Assembly (NCBI GenBank): GCA_905178155.1
Contig: CAJINV010000001.1
Coordinates: forward strand, 8,463,599 to 8,527,598
Source of the DNA: Amoebophrya sp. A120
Lineage: Eukaryota > Sar > Dinophyceae > Syndiniales > Amoebophryaceae
Length of the DNA stretch: 64,000 bases
Direction of reading: 5' to 3'
Shown here: one piece after another, positions 45,726-57,800 of the stretch
Layout of the letters: each line of letters begins with the position of its first letter
How positions within the stretch are numbered: the stretch's first letter is position 1
The notes under the pieces: model-generated
The model's input: only the letters and a program-made list of their open reading frames with translations
What the model was told of the DNA's origin: nothing
The model's database searches: none
Made by a program: the position numbers and the translations under genes

Positions 45726-46604
45726 TTCTTACTAGGCGGCGTTTACGCCATATGCGAGCAAACGAAAAGAGACGAACTAGTGCCCGCGTGAAGATTTTAA
45801 TCCGCACCCCCAAGGACGACCCGAGAAAACCTGCAACCTCCCCGGTTTGGCGTTCCAATTTTATCGCAATGATGACGCAAATTTAAACTCAAAAGCAATG
45901 CGACCTCCGGATTTCCGGATGGTGTAGATCATTGTATACTGCTGATGCTTTGTTGTTCGATGCAGCAAGAGAAGCTAGGTGTTTCGTCATTTTGAAGATC
46001 GGTGACCGCCCAAGAAGCATTCGGTTCGATGAAAAACAATTGCTCGTCGGATTCTGTTGTAAGTTGCGGTTAGATTCGGTTGAAATAAGTTTGTCGCCTC
46101 GGTTTTGTCCCCAAGCGGTTTCCGCAGAAGTCTCTTTTGTTTCGTCGGTACTGAAGCTGACGGAAAAATAACCTGTATCGGAATGTAAACGAAAACGAAA
46201 ACAAAGGTTCATCGGATGGTAAATTATTCACACGACGCTCCTTGGAATTGAAGCCGTCAGAAAAGTTGTTCGGTAGAAGTGGAAGGAATTTCATTGATGC
46301 TGGTCACTGTTTCTTTGTAAAAGTAAAAGTGGAGACTTGTGATAAATTTTCAGGTCGTCAACATTCAATATTTGTCCCTGCGCACTCTAATATAAAACAG
46401 TAGTGTTGATAATCGGAAAACCATAAATCATGTTCGACGGATCCTAACCCCATATTTGTATTTTAGGATGAATAAGGCGACTTGGATTTCGAACAGAAGT
46501 GTTTTGGTATTTCGCAGCGTTATAATGTATCGACACCGAGTCGATAATTTGAATTCTTAGTGCCAGAGACATCGGAATACTTTTCTTCTACGCCCTAAGT
46601 GATA
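45726..46604. other. Intergenic region
   Basis: AT-rich. Only short frames without motifs (for example 45889-46212 minus). Nothing else is seen. Confidence 0.5.
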
Positions 46605-48571
46605 ATGAGTTCCGCGTTTCCGGCGTCCTTCTCCGGGAACGGCGGGCAACGGTCCTCGGGTAGCGCCGTAAGTCCGCCGCGACCCACCACTCATTTTGAC
46701 ATTGCGGCTCCGACACCCTCCAGACCCCGTCGGTTAAGCGAACTGCAGGACCAGCTAGAGGAGCAGCGCTTGGCGCTGGAAAGAGTCAAGCGGGCCAGTG
46801 GTGCCTTTCTCGTGGAGAGAGCGTCCGCTCCGAGACCCGCTGCACGGGCATCTACTACATCGGAAAACATCAAAGCCGATGCTGAGTTCGTCTCGGCTGC
46901 CTTTGGCGATTCGTACAGGAAAGAGCCAGAGGAAAGGATTGATGGCCAGCACTTCCGTGTACACGAGAGCGCCGCGCGCACCACGGGGGCACAATCTGCT
47001 TCCCTGGCGAGGAACACCGGCGCGCCGGAACAGGTGAAAAAAGCGCGGCAAGCCGTGGACTTCAATCTTCCTCGGGGAAGTTTGAAGTCCACGGGTTCCC
47101 CCACAACCCACCGTGCCTTCCCGACATGGATGGAGCGCGAATCGGAGGAGGAAGGGGAGGACGACGACTGCTGTACCAGGTTCCGGAAAAAGTTGAGCCG
47201 ATTCGTGAAGCACCCCATGTTTGAGACGGTCATTCTGTTGCTCATCCTCGTCTATCCTGTGCAAAAGTATCGTACTCGTATAAATGCGAGTCTTGCATTA
47301 CAAATCTTTTTCTTATCGTAAATCCGCACTACAAACTTTATAGTATCATGCTGAGGAAATTTGTAATGCATTTATACGAGTGCGATGCTTTTGCATTTGA
47401 TATCGTCGACCTCTTTGTCGTGCTCTCTTCCGAACAATCCAGCCACGAATTCCAGTTCAAAAGCCACCACGGCTACGGGAAGCAGACCCTCATCGTGGGG
47501 TACGACGAAGCGAACGATGTTTTGTTCATGGAGCCACCGACTTACCACCCACCTGCTGGAGGTACATCAGGAGGCCACAGCAGTTTCTCGTTTTTGGAAA
47601 CTGAGGAAAGAACAGGGGTTCTTGCAGCGACTTCGATTTTGGTTCAGGATGGAGGAATTGCAGGATCTTCCGGGGGGCATGGTGTTCCGTTTCGTGTTCA
47701 GGCGGATGTGGAAAAACGCGCTGGAAGCGAAACTTCTGCCTCCACCGATGAGGCGATGACTGTCGAGGAAAAAATGGGTCTGGTCGTCGAAGATTTGTCC
47801 AGGGAACAAGGAAATTTGCCGGACAGTGGGGGCGCGCGGCGTCGGCGGCGAACTGAGGCCGGCGGAGATGATGATGACACTGCGCACCGGCACCAGAGCA
47901 GCGGATTTTTGGAAGTTAACAAGGTTGGGGAGAAGAAAACGGGCCGCACGACTACAAAACTGGGAAGAACAGCAACAGGAACGACAAAACACCAAGTTTC
48001 CAGCGGTCACCACGAGAAGCCATCGAAGGCGTTTATTAGTCGCGCGTGGAAATTGAACTTCATCACGGTGGTCATTTCCAAAATCCTGCTTTGCATCTTC
48101 ATGTTGGAGATCACACTGCACATCGTCGCGCACGGCTTCAAAGGCCACTTTCTGGAGGGCCACGGGCACTGGTTCACGTTGGTTGGCCACTGGATTGACG
48201 CCATCGTCGTGCCGACAAGTTTTGTAATCGAATTCTTCTTCGAGGAGTCCATGCACGCCGCAGATCTGCTCATCGTCCTCCGGCTGTGGCGGTTCGTGCG
48301 GATTCTGGTCGGGTTTTACCAGTCTATCGCCGTGGTGGTGGACGAACAAGCGCGCTGTGAGAAGATGATCGAGATCACATCGCAGGTGAATCACTTTCTG
48401 TCCCAAAAGGGGTTGCATGACGAGTTCGAAACATACCTCGAAGAGCACGACGAGCATCAACACGGAGAAGAGGGGGACGCGAACGCCGGCAGTGCGAAAG
48501 AAAGCGCCTTGTCTGTCTTTCGCTCCTTGCAGAAAGGGTCTTTTCGCAGTGGGAAAGCGGACGCGGAGTAG
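46605..48571 (+). CDS. Voltage-gated proton channel, Hv1-like, with long S1-S2 loop
   Basis: Two exons (46605-47252 and 47408-48571) encode 603 residues after removal of introner C2. The first 200 residues are disordered with a short coiled coil (SELQDQLEEQRLALERVK). S1 is MFETVILLLILVDLFVVL, whose Asp (about residue 217) sits at the position of the proton-selectivity Asp of Hv1. About 190 hydrophilic residues follow. S2 is ISKILLCIFMLEITLHIVA, S3 is HWIDAIVVPTSFVIEFF, and S4 is LLIVLRLWRFVRI, which carries the R-x-W-R signature that marks Hv1 rather than cation channels. No pore domain follows, only a C-terminal helix, as in Hv1. In dinoflagellates Hv1 is linked to proton fluxes across the plasma and internal membranes. 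The ATG at 46605 is the first one; a GTG upstream is ignored. Confidence 0.85.
47253..47402. mobile_element. Introner C2 (family C, shortest)
   Basis: A 150-bp element, the smallest here. Its ends pair over about 35 bp: TATCCTGTGCAAAAGTATCG against the inverse CGATGCTTTTGCATTTGATA. The direct repeat is TCGTC. Excision gives LLLILVDLFVV in the S1 helix of the Hv1-like channel, with the intron directly before the Asp codon. Confidence 0.95.
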
Positions 48572-49451
48572 TTCTTGATGGGGAGTATTTATTGTTTTTT
48601 TATTCCATTGGTGTTGTCATATATGAAACCTTGTTTTTTCGTAGCGTTTAAGTAACATGTAAGATCGCATCTCAAGTACCATTTTTATTTTAACATTGAC
48701 CTCATTTAACATTGACACGACAGTCACAGTAATTGATAGAGTAAATCGCAAACTCAAGAAAAGACTACGCAGAAAGATTCTTTCGTGATCCTACAGATTC
48801 GGGATCAGCAGTAAAGTTCATTCATTACAAACCAAGACGAATTCTATGGTTGATGATGAAAGGAGACGCACTGCGACGGATGAAAAACAACAAGGCGGCT
48901 GCAGTGCCCCGCCCATAAGACCAGCCGCAGCAGGGAGCAGTTTTAGTGTACGTTTGCTGCTATCGGTGCTGCACTTTTTGTCTCGAAAGTTTACCAAAAA
49001 CATCGAACATTGGTCGGTTGTACCGGAGCAGCTCCCTGTTTCACCGCATCTCGCAAAGGCAGGAGCTTTTATTCTCGGTGTCACGAAAGAACGTCCCGTA
49101 ATAAAGTCCTCCGTCATGTCGGTTTGATCTCTGACTCTCGTGAAATTTAATTGGTCGCAATACCAGCAGCAGGCTTTCCTGCAGTTCATCGGAGAACAAG
49201 TCTTTTCTTATTCCAACTATGCGAATTTCTCTTCTGCATTGCAGGTAAGTGGGACAGGAGTCCTCGTTGCATGGGGAACACTAGTTCTCTGTATTGACGA
49301 AGCACTTGGGAGGACACGCTTATACTATAGAAAAAAAATTGCAACTCCTTCAGGTCGTGTAAGTACTTTTCTCTTGCGTACTAACTTGCTGCAATTTGAT
49401 ATTTCCAGCACTACATCAGTAGTATCCCCAGCAATTTTCCGCAGCCACAAA
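48572..49451. other. Intergenic region and probable 5' leader
   Basis: No supported gene. The hydrolase frame is open upstream to 49140 without motifs, so translation could in principle start earlier, but the sequence composition before 49452 looks non-coding. Confidence 0.45.
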
Positions 49452-50719
49452 ATGAGTGCAAAAATCGATTGCCAAGAACGGAGTCCGATTCAAGAGAATG
49501 AAATCGTTCCCGGGCTACCGCCCGAAAGCGCCCGCGGAAGCAGTAGTCGGTCCAGGAACAAGAGCCCGCTTAGCAGTAAAGCCACGTCCCGAAAAGGCTC
49601 GAAGAAGCGGGCGCGGTCGGTGTCTCCGCAATCCCCGACGGCGGTGGAGAACGTCGGTGTGAGCCCCTCTGTGCGGGACTGGAACGACGTACCGGGGGCG
49701 ATGATTGTTCCGATGGATCACGCCGGGGATCATATAGATGGTGGAAATTTGGATCCTACAAATGCAGAAACCAAAGAAAAATCAAAATCCTTCTGCATAG
49801 CCTTTCACCCGGCCGTGAAGAGCAAAGTTTCCGACGCCAAGAAAATCGTGCTCGTTTGCTGCCCGGGGAATGGGCTCGGGCCTGGCCCACTGGGGAGCTT
49901 CGGCCCGGACAAACTGTTCCTCAAGCTCGCGCAAGAGATGACGACCGCGTGCCGTACCTGCCGGAAGCACCGGCACTGCGAGATTTCGGTCGTCAACGTC
50001 GTGTACCACCGGCGGGCGCAGGTGGAGCCGGCCGTCGAGGACGTCGTCGTCGCGGTCCAGTGGGTCGCGCGTCAGTTTCCGCCCGACACCATGGTCGTTT
50101 TGCTAGGTTGGTCCATGGGCGGCGCGGTCGTGATTGAAGCGGGGTATCGGGTGACGCAGACTTTGAAGGTCGTTCCACCCGAAAATTGTAGCATCATCAC
50201 GCTGGGCGGGCAGTCGGCCAAGGCGGGGAAGATTGTCGCTTTGCACGAAAAGACGCCACTGCTCATCCTTCAAGGGGGCGCCGACCGGTGTATCCGCCCG
50301 CAGTGTGGCATATCAAAAGTCAAAATGTCTGAGTCTGGAAACTTGTGATGCTGGGTGGCGTCTCATGATGACGCTACAAATGCTGTCTCAGCATGACAAG
50401 TTTCTGAGCTCCTAGGTGTTGCCTATTCTGCATGACAAACTGCGCTTCTGCGTCACAGAAAAACGGAGCTCTTGGGTAACGTGCGTGACAGATTTAAGAG
50501 TCATGTCAGACAAGCATGACAGTCATGAATTCTTCCAGACCCAGACATTTTTACAGTTGATATGGCAGGGGCTTGTACAAAAGGAGCCTGGACGCGGGAA
50601 AAACCAATGTTTTCTACGAAGAGTTTCCGGAAGACAGTCACGACACCGAGACGGCTTACCAGTTTTTGATCAAGCAACAAAAACTGCTGGAGTTGCTGGG
50701 CGCAAAAAAGGAAAAGTAA
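49452..50719 (+). CDS. Alpha/beta-hydrolase-fold protein
   Basis: Two exons (49452-50310 and 50568-50719) give 336 residues after introner A4 is removed. The N-terminal 80 residues are Ser/Arg/Lys-rich. The fold starts at KIVLVCCPGNGLG, a strand plus an oxyanion-loop-like turn. The nucleophile elbow is GWSMGGAVV (Ser near residue 222). The acid is in LLILQGGADRCI (near residue 277) and the His in DSHDTETAY (near residue 308), which lies in the exon after the introner. The complete triad therefore depends on splicing. Possible roles are esterase, thioesterase or peptidase; the substrate is not evident. Confidence 0.82.
50311..50562. mobile_element. Introner A4 (family A, reverse orientation)
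   Basis: A 252-bp element with ends TATCAAAAGTCAAAATGTC and the inverse GACATTTTTACAGTTGATA. The direct repeat is TGGCA. Excision gives RPQCGRGLYKRS in frame. Its right half matches the reverse complement of the left half of A6, so it lies the other way round relative to the gene. Confidence 0.94.
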
Positions 50720-51817
50720 GCGAGTTTTTACATCGGAACAAACAAAATTTGCCAATCAAAAAAGCGTAAGACAGGCCCACAACGACCTGCAGCGTTCGTA
50801 AGCGACACAAGCAAGAAGAAAGTTCAAAAATACAATAAAAAAAAAAACAGTTCCTTCAAGCACAAGCTCCAAACTTTTTACACTTTTTACTTTTCAACAG
50901 CGAGAAACAGGACTACGTTTAAATTTTTAGAACATCACTGCTTTGTAGCCTTCCCAGCTTTTCAGTAGACTTTTAACTTTCAGCGTCAAGCTTTTAACTT
51001 TTCAACAACTTCAGTAGCAAACAAAATAGTACTCCCAAATCACTTTCGAACTTCTTATAAGAAAGAGCTTTCTCTCGTCCTCAGCAGCAGTTCCTTCTAG
51101 TTTTTCTAAGGTTGGAGCCAAAGCAGCTCCACCAAGTTGTCCTCTTTTTGTTGAAGTAGCGCTAGACACATGTGAAGAAAGAACAACTTTCAAGCGGTTC
51201 CATGTGACCACTCTCAACAAACAAACAAAAACTTGCCATCCACTAGTTTTCGAATCGCACGGACCTCCTGTGGACCGACCTGAACCTTTGAACCTGCGAG
51301 ATGCGACCCTTAGTGTGCCAATCTCTACTTCAATATTGCGTCTTTATACTTTTGGTTTTGCTTACGTTAGGGGGTACTTTGCCGATCAGAACGAGTGGTG
51401 TTCAAGCGGGATTGGACAAAACAGGGCTCGTGCATCCTGAGTGTTGTTGCGTAATTTGAAGGAGCAAATGCCGCTGCAGCCAGAAAGCATTGCCATCGTG
51501 ATGTAGGAAAAGTGCAAGATCGGGCTCCCATTGCTGGTCTACGCTGCCCTCAGAAAGAACAAGTCGTGTAGATCTTCGGTCAGATTGTATGTCTATGTAG
51601 TCAATGAAGTTCCGACGCAGAGGCAAGTCCTGCAAAACAGCGATCTTAAAGACCCTTTTTCGCCCAGGTCCTCATTTTGGAATGGGACTTCTTTACTTAT
51701 AATTTGTGTAAGTATGATAAAAGTGGCTACTTCGACGTACTGCTTCTGCTGCACCTGGGTCGTATAACGCTGTACCAAACACAGTAGGACACTCTAGATA
51801 CGAGTACCAACAAGATC
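50720..51817. other. Intergenic region
   Basis: AT-rich 1.1 kb with short frames only. An upstream exon of the lipase gene could lie near 51640-51720 but is not demonstrable. Confidence 0.45.
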
Positions 51818-54800
51818 ATGCGCGAATTCGTCGAGGCCTGCCTGGCGCAGGCCCGCGTGGATGCGGAAGAGATGCGGCCGCGCAACTTGCTCAGAAAGGG
51901 TCGATCCCGGGGCGAACGCATCTACATGCGGGTTGTGGGCCTGTGCGAGACCTCACTTCGCGGGTTTTTGGTGAAACTACCCCTGTTCCTGCTGGAGAGG
52001 ATACCGCACGCCGCCTCGCTCTGCTCCATTGGGTATCTGTACGTGTTTGCGCAGTGCACGGGGATGGCGTGGATGCTGCTGCTGCATTTTGCTTCGGTGT
52101 TGACCCAGGCGTTCGCTCGCTGTCTAAAGGACAGCTCGGCGAGCTGTTTGCGACCGCCGGAACACATAGAAGCTTCAACACAAACAGCCGGATCAGCAGC
52201 GAGCTCAATTTTCTCGGCATCAGTGCAGAGTGGTGGAGAAAGGGAAAAGGGGACAACGACTAGCAAGTCCCCAGCAGACATTTCGATCATTGAGCCATGG
52301 AACTTCAACACACCATCAACGGAGACTTTGATCGTCTTCTACCTGTACTATGCCATGGGCCGCATGCTGATCTTCGTGGTCTACGGACTGTACACCATTG
52401 GCTGGGAGTCCTTTCACGACTTCCCCACCGTGCGGAAGACGTATCCCACAGAAAAAAGCCGGCAGGGCATATTTGTAATGCAAAAATAAAAACACAGAAA
52501 AACCTGTCATGGGCGGCCTCATAGCGTGCTGTTTAGGATACGCAATACAGATGTTTTTGTGTATTTATTTTTGCATTACAAATGTGAATGTCTAGAAAAA
52601 AAAAATCCAATAGAAATTCTCCCCCGCCCCAATAGAAATTCTCCATATAGAGAATCTCCCGCGTCGAGTCTTTCGGTTCCCGCTTTGTCTTCGATTGCGT
52701 TTGATCTTCGCCTTCGCCTGGCGCAAAAGCTGTTGACCTTCCTCTGGCGCAAAAGCTGGCCGACTTTTTCAAAGTGCTCTTCTTGTTCCGTGCCCATGGA
52801 CGGGTAAAAAAGTTCCTGTGCATGTTTCGGCCTCGGGGGGTTCAGGTTTTTCGGGAAAGAAAGAATAACTCTGCAACGACCTGGCGGCCGGCGTAGGGGA
52901 AATAAAGAATATTCCCGCACAGTGCGCGCGCGCGGGCTTCTTTTTGAGCGGCCGGACGCTCTTGCTCGCCTATGCGCGGCATCTGGGTGGCGGCGTGGCG
53001 GAAATGAAAAAAATTTCTGCGCACTGCGTGGGCGCGGGCTTTTTCTTGTGAGCAGCCGGAGGCCCCTTATCGCCGGCCCGCGCGCCACATCGGTCTTGCG
53101 GCGTGCCGGTATCGGAAAATAAAAATGCGCGCCGTCGCCCGCGCGCCGCGCTTTGTAGCGATGTGGGATCGAAGTCTAAAAATTTTCGCGCGCTGCGCGC
53201 TTGCGAGTTTGCTTTTCTGAACGGCCGCGCACTCCCGCCGCCCGCGCGCCGCGTATGGTGGCGATTTGGGATCGAATTCAAAAAATTTTCGCGCGCGGCG
53301 CGCGCGCGAGTTTTTTTCTCTGAGCGGCCGCGCACCCCAGTCGCCCCCTTCGCGCGCCGCGCTCGGTGGTCATGCATGCGGAATCGAATTCGAAAAATTT
53401 CCGCGCGCGGCGCGCGCGCGAGTTTCTCTCCCTGAGCGGCCGCGCACCCCCGTCGCCCGCGCTTTGGCGATGCGGAGTCGAATCGAAAAAATTTTCGCGC
53501 GCTGCGCGCGCGTAAGTTTTTTTCCCTGAGCGGCCGGGCACCCCCATCGCCCGCGCGCTGTGTTTGCTTGCTTGGTGGCGGGGCGTGGGATCGAATTCCA
53601 AAAAAATTTGCGCGCTGCGTGCGCCCGAATTTTTTTCCCCGAGCGGACGCGCACCCCCGTCGCCCGCGCGCCGTGCTTGGTGGCGATGGGTGTCTGTCGG
53701 GTCGAATTCAAAAAATTTTCGCGCGCCGCGCGCGCGCGAGTTTTTTCTCTGAGCGGCCGCGCATCCCGATCCCGGTCGCCTCCCTGCGCGCCGCGCATGG
53801 TGGCGATGGGTGTGCGGTCGAATTCAAAAAAATTGTGCGCGCTGCGCGCGCGCGATTTTTTTTCCCTGGGCGGCCGCGCATCCCCATCGCGTGCGCGCCG
53901 CGCTTGGTGTCGATAGATGTGGAGGCGAATTCAAAAAATTTTCCCGCGCTGCGCGCGCGCGAGTTTTTCTCCTTGGCCGGTCGCGTATGTCCGTCGCCCG
54001 CGCTTCGCGCTTCGTGGCGATAGATGTGGAGGCCAATGCAAAAAATTTTCGCGCGCCGCGCGCGCGAGAGTTTTTTTCCTTGGCAGGTCGCGCATTTCCG
54101 TCGACCGCGCTTCGCGCCTGGTGGCGATGTGGGATCGAATTAAAAAAATTTTGCGCGTGGCGCGCGCGTTTCTTCTTCTACTGGGCGGCCGCGCACTCCT
54201 TTGCGCGCGCCACACATGGTGGCGCGTTTGCTGGGATTCAAAAAAAGTTTCGCGCGTTGCTGTCGCGCGCGCGGGTTGTGGGGGGAATGGGTTAAATTCT
54301 TTCGCGCGGGGTGCGGCTGCGTCGTGGTTGGGTCGGTGGAATGGGATAAATTCTCCTGCGCTGCGCGCCTGGAGTTCGTTTTTTCGAGCAGGCGGCGCGC
54401 GCTCCTTTTCGTGCGCCGCGGCTCTCGGCGTTGGTTGCGGGAATGAAAAAAAAAACTCCTCACGCTCCGCCCGCCTAGGCTTTTTCTTTCGTGCGCCCTT
54501 TTCCCGCGTGCCGCACCTAGATGGCGGCGGACCGGCGTTGTGGGGGCCCAAAAAAGTTTCGCCCTCTTTCGGGCAGGCGCGCGGACGTTCTCGTGTGTCG
54601 TGCCTGGCGCCGCAAAGTGGGCCGATCAAAGATTTTCGAGGAGCGCCGCGCGCGCCTACATTATCGCGCGTCACACCTAGTCGGTGTGGCCGTGCGTCGC
54701 GAAGATAATCTTCCGGGCTGCCGCTAGACGGCCTGGGCTGCGTACCTGTAGCCTTCCTGGGCAGGCTGCCCCTAGCATGATTGGGCTACCTCTGGCCTGC

Positions 54801-57800
54801 CGGGGCTGCCTAGCGAAGCCCGGCTTGCGGGTCTGCCGAGCAACAAAAGCCGATCTTGCTGGGCTGCCAGCCTTACGCACCTAGCAGAGCCTGGCCTGCT
54901 GGGCTGCCTGCCTAGGCTAGTTGCTAGGGCTGTCAGCCTAGCCGAGCACAGCCTGGCGCGCTAGGGCTGCTGGCCTAGCGAGGCACAGCCTGGCTTTGCT
55001 TGGGCTGGCAGCCTAGCAAAGCCTGGGTTGCTGGCTGGCAGCCATCTTAGATAGAGAGTCTCCATCTGAGATAGAGAATCTCTATCTCAGATGGAGAGTC
55101 TCTATTTCGGATGGAGAGTCTCTATTTCGGATGGAGAGTCTCTATTTCGGCTTCGCCACTGGTGGAGAAGCTGCTGAAATATAAGAAAAACACATGGGAA
55201 AACAGTAAGAAACAGAAAAAGAAAAAAAAGAAAGAAAAAAGAATACAGATACTCTATCTCTCATGGAGAATTTCTATTCTCCTCCGAGAATCTCTATTTC
55301 AAATAGAGACTCTCGGAGATTTTCTATTTCGAGAGCTGTACAATTGACCTTCCAGCTTTTTTCTGTGGGATAAGACGGTTTCCCTGTCCATGCGCGAGAT
55401 CGCGGAGCGGTACACGGTATCAAATGTAAAAATGTCTGGGTCTGGAAGATTGCAAACTTGTCATGCTAAATCTGCAGCATGCAAAAATCTGTGTTGCATG
55501 ATTAGCAAAAGTCGCCCGATTTTGACCAAGTCGGGAGGTAGTTTCTCATGCAGGATAGGCATTACAGAGGTCTCGCAGAATCTGTCATGCTAGGTCCGGC
55601 ATTCCAGACCTCCTGGGTCATGGAAAAGCAGCATGACAAATCGCGCATTATTCCAGACCCAGACATTTTTACATTTGATACACGGTGCGGGTGACGTGCC
55701 GGAGCCGCAGCCTGTCGCCGGCCGCGGGACTGGACAGCACGGCGACCTCCCGAACCTTCCCGCCGAACTCGTCCCACGCGAGCAGTGGTAGTCCGTTGGA
55801 AATCGACGAGTACCCGCCAATAGTAGACACGGATCGACCGAGCACCGCCTCCCTGGAGTCACGGTCGACGCGGGCGAATAGTTCCGGCGTCGGAAGCGAT
55901 ACCCTGGTGTCCTCGCACAAGATTGTGGACGAATTCGACCGGAGTGGGACCACCACGGCCACCGCGATAAGCGCGGTGACGGGAAAGGCCGCGCGGGTAG
56001 TAGAACTGAGCCCGAGAGAGAGCCAACTGCGGTCGGGCAGCAGTGTGACAGAGGAAACAGCGGGGCTCCGCCAGCGCCATCCGCAGAACGTTCGCAGCCA
56101 CAACTCGTCCGCCAGTCAGATTGATGGCAGAAGTGCGGGCGATCGCGACAACAGGTCGGATATATTGAAGGATGGGCTGGAGATTGTGGATCATGGAACT
56201 GTCCACATGAAGGGCCCCACTACGCGGAGCCGCAGTATCCAGAGCGAGGTGTCGACCGAAGGTGAGGAGCCTATGACTCCAAATACGGAACAAGGGGCCA
56301 ATGGCGCGGGAAACAATGCATTTTTCTCGTCAGAAGACGAGGAGCGAGCGAGGTTACGCCGGGAGAAGAAAAAAACCGGGGGTCGACGCGCGCTGCTGAT
56401 ACTTCCGCTTGTCTGGCTCTTCGTTTTGTGCGGCTGGCTCGCGGTCAGCAGCTTCTACTTCGACTTCACAGAGGGGTTATCTTCAGCAGATATGAGGAAC
56501 AGCAGCAGTAGCACGCTGTCCATGTCGGAGAGTATCATGCGACCCACGGGGCGCCTCCACCGGTGCTTCCTGTTCCTGATGCTACTCTCGCTCGTCCAGT
56601 GGGCGGCGCAGTACCTGTTTCTGTTTCCAAATCTCTTTTCCGCTTTGCTCCTCACGCCGCGCAGCACGGCTTTGTTTGGGTTCTACTTCCTCTTTTCCAT
56701 CATTGGCGGGGCGAGGCTAGTGTCCTGGTTCCTGTTTCCGCAGGGGAAGCAAACGAAAATGTTTTTCGGGGTCATCCCACACCACTTGCTGGATGTGGTG
56801 CTCGTGATGGCGTGGATGGGCTGGATGATGTGCACGTTGTTGCACTTGTTCGGTTCGCGGACGGCTTTCAAGCAGACCGGGTTTTTCAAGGAGCGGTTCA
56901 ACGACGACCAGCTGTGGCGCAACCACATCGCGATTTTCAAAGTGACCTACATCGTCCCCTTGATTCTCCACTTCTTCCGGGGATCGCTCTTCTCCTCGCA
57001 TTTGGGAATTCGGCACGCGATGAACGACTCGCTGATCATCATGGTGATGTACCCGCTGCTGCTGTTGTTGATTTGGACCGCGACGTTTCTGCTCGTCGCG
57101 GCCCTCCGCCGCGGCCGGCGCATCGGCATGCTGCAGCTCGCCACAATGGTGCCGCTCTGGTTCGTCAGTCAGTACGTCTGCTGGCGCTACTTGCAGCTGG
57201 AGTCGAAGTCAGCGATTTGTCTGGTCTGGGCGCATGGTGTGAGGCAGAGCTTACGGTTGTTCTCGCGAAAGACGCCCGCGTGGCTGGCCGCGGTGACGAG
57301 GGATTTTTTCGCGCAGATAGATGCACTGCTAGGAAGGGAGCCGAATGTGGTTGACAGGAACAATACTAAGAAGCTGTCCGCCGCTGCGTCGCCCACCTCC
57401 CCTGGCGTTTCGACGTTGTCAAAATCGAACCACGGTACTGCTACCGCGACGCCAATCTCCGCCGTCAAAGATGAGCCGGGGTTCGCTAGTAGCAAGCGCC
57501 GGGCGCGCATGTCCTCGCCGTCTCCGGAGAGTCCGATTTCAAAAATCAGTGTGGGCTTCGCGATGGGCAGCGCGGGAGATCCGCACGGGGAGCGGGACGA
57601 GGAGAACGAGAAAAATCCGATTATGAAGAAACCCAGACAGTCCATGCAGTACGTCATCGACGGGTACGGAAAGATGCTTTTAGTTTTGTCGGTGGTGTAC
57701 CTCGGCACCTGTCTGTTCCTCGCTTTCGTCGGCGAGATGCAGCGAATCTACAACATTCTCCCCATGACGATCTCGATGCACACGAGCGCATCGGACATCA

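Larger units (their letters stand above)
52442..55372. mobile_element. Introner F2 (family F), enlarged to 2.9 kb by nested insertion
   Basis: The left end (TATCCCACAGAAAAAAGCCG) and about 145 following bases match F1. The right end CAGCTTTTTTCTGTGGGATA is the inverse of the left. The direct repeat AGACG is perfect (52437-52441 and 55373-55377). The F-type body is interrupted near 52587, within the distal inverted repeat (after ATTACAAATGTG), by about 2.75 kb of satellite-like DNA ending near 55345. Excision gives TVRKTVSLSMRE in the lipase frame. Confidence 0.9.

Noticed and set aside
52970-54708. Multiple long frames on both strands within the CG-rich repeat
   Set aside because: They follow from the tandem unit inside introner F2; the encoded peptides merely repeat the unit.
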